NCBI GenBank assembly: GCA_937906995.1
Contig: CALESB010000067.1
Span: 1 to 29,295 of the forward strand
Reading direction: 5' to 3'
Length of the DNA: 29,295 bases
Source of the DNA: an uncultured Sutterella sp.
Lineage (GTDB): Bacteria; Pseudomonadota; Gammaproteobacteria; Burkholderiales; Burkholderiaceae_F
Each line of letters starts with the position of its first letter. Position 1 is the first letter of the stretch. The translations under genes and the position numbers were made by a program. The notes beneath the pieces are model-generated. The model saw only the letters and a list, made by a program, of their open reading frames with translations, was not told the origin of the DNA and made no database searches. Shown piece after piece: positions 25,331 to 29,295 of the stretch.

Positions 25331-25371
25331 TCTATCTAAGAGCTGAAAATTCAAAATCTCTTCTCTTACAT

Positions 25372-25385
25372 TTGAGAAAAATCAA
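25372..25385 (+). promoter_or_regulatory. possible FNR/ANR box upstream of hydG
   Basis: TTGAG-AAAA-ATCAA matches the FNR consensus TTGAT-N4-ATCAA at 9 of 10 defined positions. It is 154 bp before the hydG ATG. Possible sigma-70 elements downstream are weak (for instance TTGAGA at about 25453). An oxygen-regulated promoter would suit an oxygen-sensitive maturase. This is a pattern match only. Confidence 0.4.
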
Positions 25386-25539
25386 ACTTTAAAAAAACAT
25401 ACCTCTTTAGGGGTTTTGAAAATACCCCCATCTTGTAAAGCACTGAAAATATTGAGACTTTTGGACTATCACCCTACTTTTATTTGATTTAAAAATTAGC
25501 TAAACTATTTCAGACTTGATTGTTTACGAGAGGTTTTCA

Positions 25540-26958
25540 ATGTACAACCCGAAATCAAAAATTGCTGAAGAGTTTATTGCTCATGAAGAAATCGAAGCCA
25601 CATTGGCTTATGCGCAAGAACACAAGCATGACCACGAAATGATTCATGCTTTGCTTGAAAAAGCAGCTGCCTTTAAGGGCTTAACGCATCGTGAAGCTGC
25701 AGTTTTATTAGCTTGCGAAGATGAAGGTTTAAACGAAAAGATTTTTGCAACTGCAAAAAAAGTCAAGGAACACATCTACGGTAATCGTATCGTTTTATTT
25801 GCTCCGCTTTATCTTTCTAACCACTGTATCAACGGTTGTACGTATTGTCCCTATCATGCAAAGAACAAAAATATTGTTCGCAAAAAACTTACTCAAGACC
25901 AAATCCGACGTGAGGTTATTGCTCTACAAGACATGGGACACAAGCGTCTGTTACTAGAAGCGGGCGAACATCCTCGTCATAATCCTATTGAATATATTTT
26001 AGAATGCATTGACACGATTTATTCCATCAAACATAAAAATGGTGCTATTCGTCGAGTCAATATCAATATTGCCGCAACAACAGTTGAGAACTACAAAAAG
26101 CTTCATGAAGCTGGTATTGGCACCTACCAACTTTTCCAAGAAACCTACCACAAGGAACAATACCAACTCTTGCATCCGAAAGGACCAAAGAGCGACTATG
26201 CCTACCACACTGAAGCCATGGACCGTGCAATGGAAGGTGGAATTGACGACGTTGGTTTAGGTGTATTGTTTGGGTTAACACATTGCCGTTATGATTTTGT
26301 TGGTCTTTTAATGCATGCTGAACACTTAGAGGCAACTTGGGGTGTTGGACCGCACACTATCAGCGTTCCTCGCATTTGTCCGGCCGACGACATTGATCCG
26401 CACACCTTTACAAATGCTGTACCCGATGAGCTTTTCTTAAAGATTGTTGCCTTGATCCGTTTAGCCGTTCCTTATACTGGCATGATTATTTCTACTCGCG
26501 AATCTGCTCGTGTACGTGGTAAGTGCTTAGAAGTCGGCGTATCTCAAATTAGCGGAGGTTCTCGCACTAGCGTTGGCGGCTATGTCATTGAAGAAGAAAA
26601 AGAAGACAACTCTGCTCAATTTGAAACAAGCGACCGCCGTACTTTGGATGAAGTTGTTAAGTGGTTACTGGACGGTGGCTATTTACCGAGTTGGTGCACG
26701 GCATGCTATCGTGCTGGCCGCACGGGTGACCGATTTATGGAATTGGCTAAAGCGGGGGAAATTGCCACATACTGCCAAGCCAATGCCATCATGACACTTA
26801 AAGAATATTTGGAAGATTATGCTCGTCCTGAAACGAGAGAAGCTGCTAAGGCCGTTATCGAAGCAGAAATTCCAAAAATTCCTCATGAAAAGATTCGTAA
26901 GGCTTCTATCATTCGTCTAGAACGTATTGAAGATGGTGAACGCGACTTCCGATTCTAA
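25540..26958 (+). CDS. hydG: [FeFe]-hydrogenase H-cluster maturase HydG (radical SAM tyrosine lyase)
   Basis: HydG splits tyrosine to p-cresol and supplies the CO and CN ligands of the H-cluster. The 472-residue protein has the radical-SAM motif CINGCTYC (C96, C100, C103) and the hallmark C-terminal C-x2-C-x22-C (C386, C389, C412), which binds the second Fe-S cluster. That second motif distinguishes HydG from the related ThiH. The barrel contains LLEAGEHP and QETYHKEQY, also typical. The frame starts at a TTG at 25516, but GAGAGG (25528-25533), 6 nt before ATG 25540, is preferred. Neither a hydrogenase nor HydE/HydF is in this window. The gene stands alone between two terminator regions, with a possible FNR box upstream, so it is probably monocistronic and anaerobically expressed. 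Confidence 0.93.
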   Translation: MYNPKSKIAEEFIAHEEIEATLAYAQEHKHDHEMIHALLEKAAAFKGLTHREAAVLLACEDEGLNEKIFATAKKVKEHIYGNRIVLFAPLYLSNHCINGCTYCPYHAKNKNIVRKKLTQDQIRREVIALQDMGHKRLLLEAGEHPRHNPIEYILECIDTIYSIKHKNGAIRRVNINIAATTVENYKKLHEAGIGTYQLFQETYHKEQYQLLHPKGPKSDYAYHTEAMDRAMEGGIDDVGLGVLFGLTHCRYDFVGLLMHAEHLEATWGVGPHTISVPRICPADDIDPHTFTNAVPDELFLKIVALIRLAVPYTGMIISTRESARVRGKCLEVGVSQISGGSRTSVGGYVIEEEKEDNSAQFETSDRRTLDEVVKWLLDGGYLPSWCTACYRAGRTGDRFMELAKAGEIATYCQANAIMTLKEYLEDYARPETREAAKAVIEAEIPKIPHEKIRKASIIRLERIEDGERDFRF

Positions 26959-26976
26959 ATCTCTCTCCCGAGATTT
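26957..26976 (+). terminator. first hairpin after hydG, overlapping the stop codon
   Basis: Arms AAATCTC (26957-26963) and GAGATTT (26970-26976), followed by TT, form a small stem-loop that begins inside the TAA stop. Confidence 0.5.
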
Positions 26977-26985
26977 TTAAACTTT

Positions 26986-27015
26986 GGCTCTGGAACTGCA
27001 TTTCCAGAGCCATTT
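26986..27015 (+). terminator. second, stronger terminator after hydG
   Basis: Arms GGCTCTGGAA (26986-26995) and TTCCAGAGCC (27002-27011) form a perfect 10-bp stem with a 6-nt loop, followed by aTTTT. Confidence 0.88.
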
Positions 27016-27163
27016 TCGTTCGTGGAAACTACTAGGTTTTTTCTTTTCTGGCTTGACCTAAAATACAGTCCGTCCAGTCCTCCAAATGTTTTGTGTCTGA
27101 ACAGAGTGCATTCGAAGATGAAATGCAATACAACAAATCCTCTACTCTGAAAGGAATCCAGCT

Positions 27164-28426
27164 ATGGCACAAGAACTTCCTCCATTAAATGCTTCCATCT
27201 ATGAAGCTGTTGAGGCCCTCAAAACGGACCCTAAAATTGCTCAAGCATTGCAATTGGCACTCGATGAAACTGACTTTGCAATGCAGGAACAAATCGAAAT
27301 TTGTGAAATTCCGTCCCCAACTTTTCAAGAATCAACTCGAGCACAAGAAATTGCTAATCGAATGAAAAAGTATGGACTTACCGATGTCTGCATTGACGAA
27401 ATCGGAAATGTTGTGGGCAAATTAAAGGGACATGGAAATGGCCCTATTGTTGCTTTTGGCGCGCATATGGATACCGTATTTCCTATGGATACTCCAATTA
27501 ATGTCACTCATGAAGGCAACATCTACAGAGCACCCGGCATCGGAGATAACGCTTCTGGCCTTCGGGCTTTGCTACAAACAATTCGTTGCTTTATGAAGTT
27601 TGGCATTCAACCTGAAGGCGACATTTATTTTGTTGGCACGGTTGGAGAAGAAGGAAATGGTGACATCCGAGGTTCAAAATTCTTCAACTCCCACAACCAT
27701 GTTGATGCTTTTATTGCCGTTGACGGAACGGATGTCCATCGTATTTTGCATGCAGCCATCGGCTCTCATCGTTGGCGCATCAGTATCGACGGTGAAGGCG
27801 GGCATTCGATGAGCGGCTTCGGCACCACTCCAAGTGCTATTCATGCTATGTGCATTGCAGGAGCGAAAGTCGCCAAACTAAAAACCAACAAAGCCAGTCG
27901 TACGACATTTACAATCGGAACAATCAAAGGGGGACGCAGCGTCAACACCATTGCTCCTCATTGCGAATGCGACATTGACATGCGTAGCTTGGATAACAAT
28001 GATTTGCTTGATATCGAAGCTCGTATTTTGAAGTGTTTTGATGATGCCGTTGAAGAGGAAAATAGCTACTGGGACGTTGACCGTGAGTCAAAAATTTTAA
28101 AGGTTACAAAAACCCAAATTGGCGATCGTCCTGCTGGACAATTAGCTCACGAATGCCCACTGTTGCAAGTCGCACGCTCTGCTCAAAAAGCCCTTGGCAT
28201 TGAATTGAAAAATTACGGTTTCTCATCAACCGATGCCAACTATCCTGTTAGTGTAGGTATTCCTGCAACTTGTTTATGCGCTGGAGGTCAACAAGTCGAC
28301 AATCACACCACCGCTGAATATTATGTTAAAGAAGATATTCACTTGGGGCCACAGTTGGTCTTTTTAACAGCTGTTGCATTAGCTGGGTTTGAACAATTTA
28401 AGCCTTTACTACCCAAACGTTCCTAA
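27164..28426 (+). CDS. M20 family zinc metallopeptidase (dipeptidase/tripeptidase-like)
   Basis: The 420-residue protein carries the M20 active-site set: AHMDTVFP (H101 metal ligand, D103 supporting), GIGDNASG (D128 bridging both metals), GEEGNGDIRG (E162 catalytic base, E163 ligand), VDGTD (D187) and, near the end, a histidine in QQVDNHTTAEYY. A dimerisation domain lies between (about 195-320). The PepT-like or ArgE/DapE-like branches share these motifs; a di- or tripeptidase is the best guess, but the substrate is not settled. GAAAGGA lies 8 nt before the ATG. The gene is bounded by terminators on both sides, so it is likely monocistronic. No signal peptide is seen, so it is cytoplasmic. 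Confidence 0.9.
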   Translation: MAQELPPLNASIYEAVEALKTDPKIAQALQLALDETDFAMQEQIEICEIPSPTFQESTRAQEIANRMKKYGLTDVCIDEIGNVVGKLKGHGNGPIVAFGAHMDTVFPMDTPINVTHEGNIYRAPGIGDNASGLRALLQTIRCFMKFGIQPEGDIYFVGTVGEEGNGDIRGSKFFNSHNHVDAFIAVDGTDVHRILHAAIGSHRWRISIDGEGGHSMSGFGTTPSAIHAMCIAGAKVAKLKTNKASRTTFTIGTIKGGRSVNTIAPHCECDIDMRSLDNNDLLDIEARILKCFDDAVEEENSYWDVDRESKILKVTKTQIGDRPAGQLAHECPLLQVARSAQKALGIELKNYGFSSTDANYPVSVGIPATCLCAGGQQVDNHTTAEYYVKEDIHLGPQLVFLTAVALAGFEQFKPLLPKRS

Positions 28427-28434
28427 TGATTTAT

Positions 28435-28478
28435 TGCAAAGAGCAAAGTCAAATCTTTGCTCTTTGCACAATTATTTT
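28435..28478 (+). terminator. rho-independent terminator after the M20 peptidase gene
   Basis: Arms TGCAAAGAGCAAAG (28435-28448) and CTTTGCTCTTTGCA (28455-28468) form a perfect 14-bp stem with a 6-nt loop, followed by caaTTaTTTTc. It may also stop the converging TonB-like transcript. Confidence 0.9.
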
Positions 28479-28539
28479 CATAATCAGCGTTAGTCCTCCA
28501 GATTAAGGTAGTGTTTATACAAACTCCTTTTCCTCATGG

Positions 28540-29223
28540 TTAGTGAATTTGGTAATACACTGGTATTGTCAATTGAGAAGCCGAGGATGCACTTGTTTGA
28601 AGTCCTATCAGTTTGGCGCTTGCTTCTTGAGTTGCCATGCGCAATAAAGCATGTCCTCCGTTTTCCAAATGATAATTTTTAACTACTCCGTGAGAATCGA
28701 TGCTGACCACTACTTTAATTACACCCTGGATTCCATAGGCTCGAGCTCTTTTGGGATAATGTTTATTTCTCTCAATTACCTCGACAAGCTCTCTAAAGAT
28801 AATCGTATCTTGTGATCTCTTTCCTGATGATCCATTAATCGATTTTGTATGAGATGAGCTTCCAAATGACTCTTTTTTTACTGCTAAATTTGAAGAGTCC
28901 ACAACTTTATCCATTCCTTTTTTGGTTTTTTCCTTCGTGGGTAGCACTTTTTGTTGTTTCGATTCTTTTAACTCAGTTTCTGGAACAGTCAACAGCCAAG
29001 CCCCCTTAGAAACTGTGAGTAAAACCCACTGAGTTTGAGTTAGATGAGAAGCCTCCCCTAAAATTTGGAGTTGCTTTTGTCTTTGCTCTATGGCAGTTTT
29101 TTGAGTCCACGATAGCTGCTCTACCGGTATAGCAAATAAACTAAGAAAACAAAGACAAACTAAAGAAAAAGTAGAGATGCGAGCCACTGTTGTCGCATAA
29201 CCCAATTCTGAAATCGGCCACAT
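28540..29223 (-). CDS. TonB-like energy-transducer protein
   Basis: The 227-residue protein has an N-terminal hydrophobic segment (about residues 11-32, TTVARISTFSLVCLCFLSLF) that may anchor it in the inner membrane. A Lys/Ser-rich low-complexity stretch follows (about 85-140). The C-terminal TonB fold spans about 145-227 and contains KHYPKRARAYGIQGVIKVVV, SHGVVKNYHLENGG and a final IPVYYQIH. TonB proteins pass energy to outer-membrane receptors. Unlike classic TonB it lacks a proline-rich spacer, and exbB/exbD are not visible. GAAGG (29231-29235) sits 7 nt before ATG 29223, but only 1 nt before the in-frame ATG at 29229, so the shorter form is preferred. It may be an orphan TonB or a TonB-C protein with another role. 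Confidence 0.8.
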   Translation of the reverse strand: MWPISELGYATTVARISTFSLVCLCFLSLFAIPVEQLSWTQKTAIEQRQKQLQILGEASHLTQTQWVLLTVSKGAWLLTVPETELKESKQQKVLPTKEKTKKGMDKVVDSSNLAVKKESFGSSSHTKSINGSSGKRSQDTIIFRELVEVIERNKHYPKRARAYGIQGVIKVVVSIDSHGVVKNYHLENGGHALLRMATQEASAKLIGLQTSASSASQLTIPVYYQIH

Positions 29224-29295
29224 AAACATACCTTCAATCTATAACCGTTAGGGAAAATCTAATTAAACCCAACTAAGCATATTTAAAAAACATAC

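Noticed and set aside
1..29295. CRISPR arrays, insertion sequences, prophage or tRNA genes
   Set aside because: No regularly spaced repeats, transposase, integrase, phage genes or tRNA cloverleaf was seen on either strand.

Overview
The window reads as ordinary chromosomal sequence from a Gram-negative betaproteobacterium. The likely home is Burkholderiales, perhaps a gut Sutterella/Parasutterella-type organism. The case is inference from gene content: a Bug-type tripartite tricarboxylate transporter (TTT) binding protein, a BepA-like M48 protease, two-domain GlnE, YhdP, a thioredoxin-reductase-like ferredoxin-NADP reductase, menaquinone genes (menB, menE) and HydG. The last two point to anaerobic or microaerobic life. 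No prophage, transposase, CRISPR array, tRNA or rRNA was seen. Almost every gene is intact.

Layout. 1-2.5 kb: a single-domain universal stress protein (-), tcdA (-) and a tandem two-domain universal stress protein (+). 2.6-7.75 kb: an MFS transporter (+) converging on a ppk-ppx polyphosphate operon (-). 7.9-9.4 kb: an exported CxxC thioredoxin-fold protein (-) diverging from an orphan NarL-type response regulator (+). 9.4-12.9 kb: a 335-bp leader with short hairpins, a Bug solute-binding protein, then menB and menE (+). 13-15.7 kb: the BepA-like protease and ferredoxin-NADP reductase (+). 15.7-25.3 kb: glnE (-), divergent from yhdP, a nitrilase-family amidase, a PlsC-family acyltransferase and a CdsA-like membrane protein (+); this group deals with the envelope and lipids. 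25.4-28.5 kb: hydG with a possible FNR box upstream, and an M20 metallopeptidase (+). 28.5-29.2 kb: a TonB-like protein (-).

How the genes work together. Polyphosphate synthesis and breakdown (Ppk/Ppx), the stress proteins and the response regulator suggest stress adaptation. YhdP (phospholipid transport), the PlsC-like acyltransferase and the CdsA-like protein concern membrane lipids. MenB/MenE supply an anaerobic quinone. HydG makes the CO/CN ligands of the [FeFe]-hydrogenase H-cluster, but no hydrogenase or other maturase (HydE, HydF) lies in this window.

I found no convincing new multi-gene system. The items most worth checking are the isolated HydG with its possible anaerobic operator, a CdsA-like protein that appears to have lost conserved signature acids, a cysteine cluster in the N-terminal catalytic domain of GlnE, and several intergenic repeat or hairpin arrangements. 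Many starts below were moved inward from the longest reading frame to an ATG, GTG or TTG with a good Shine-Dalgarno sequence.
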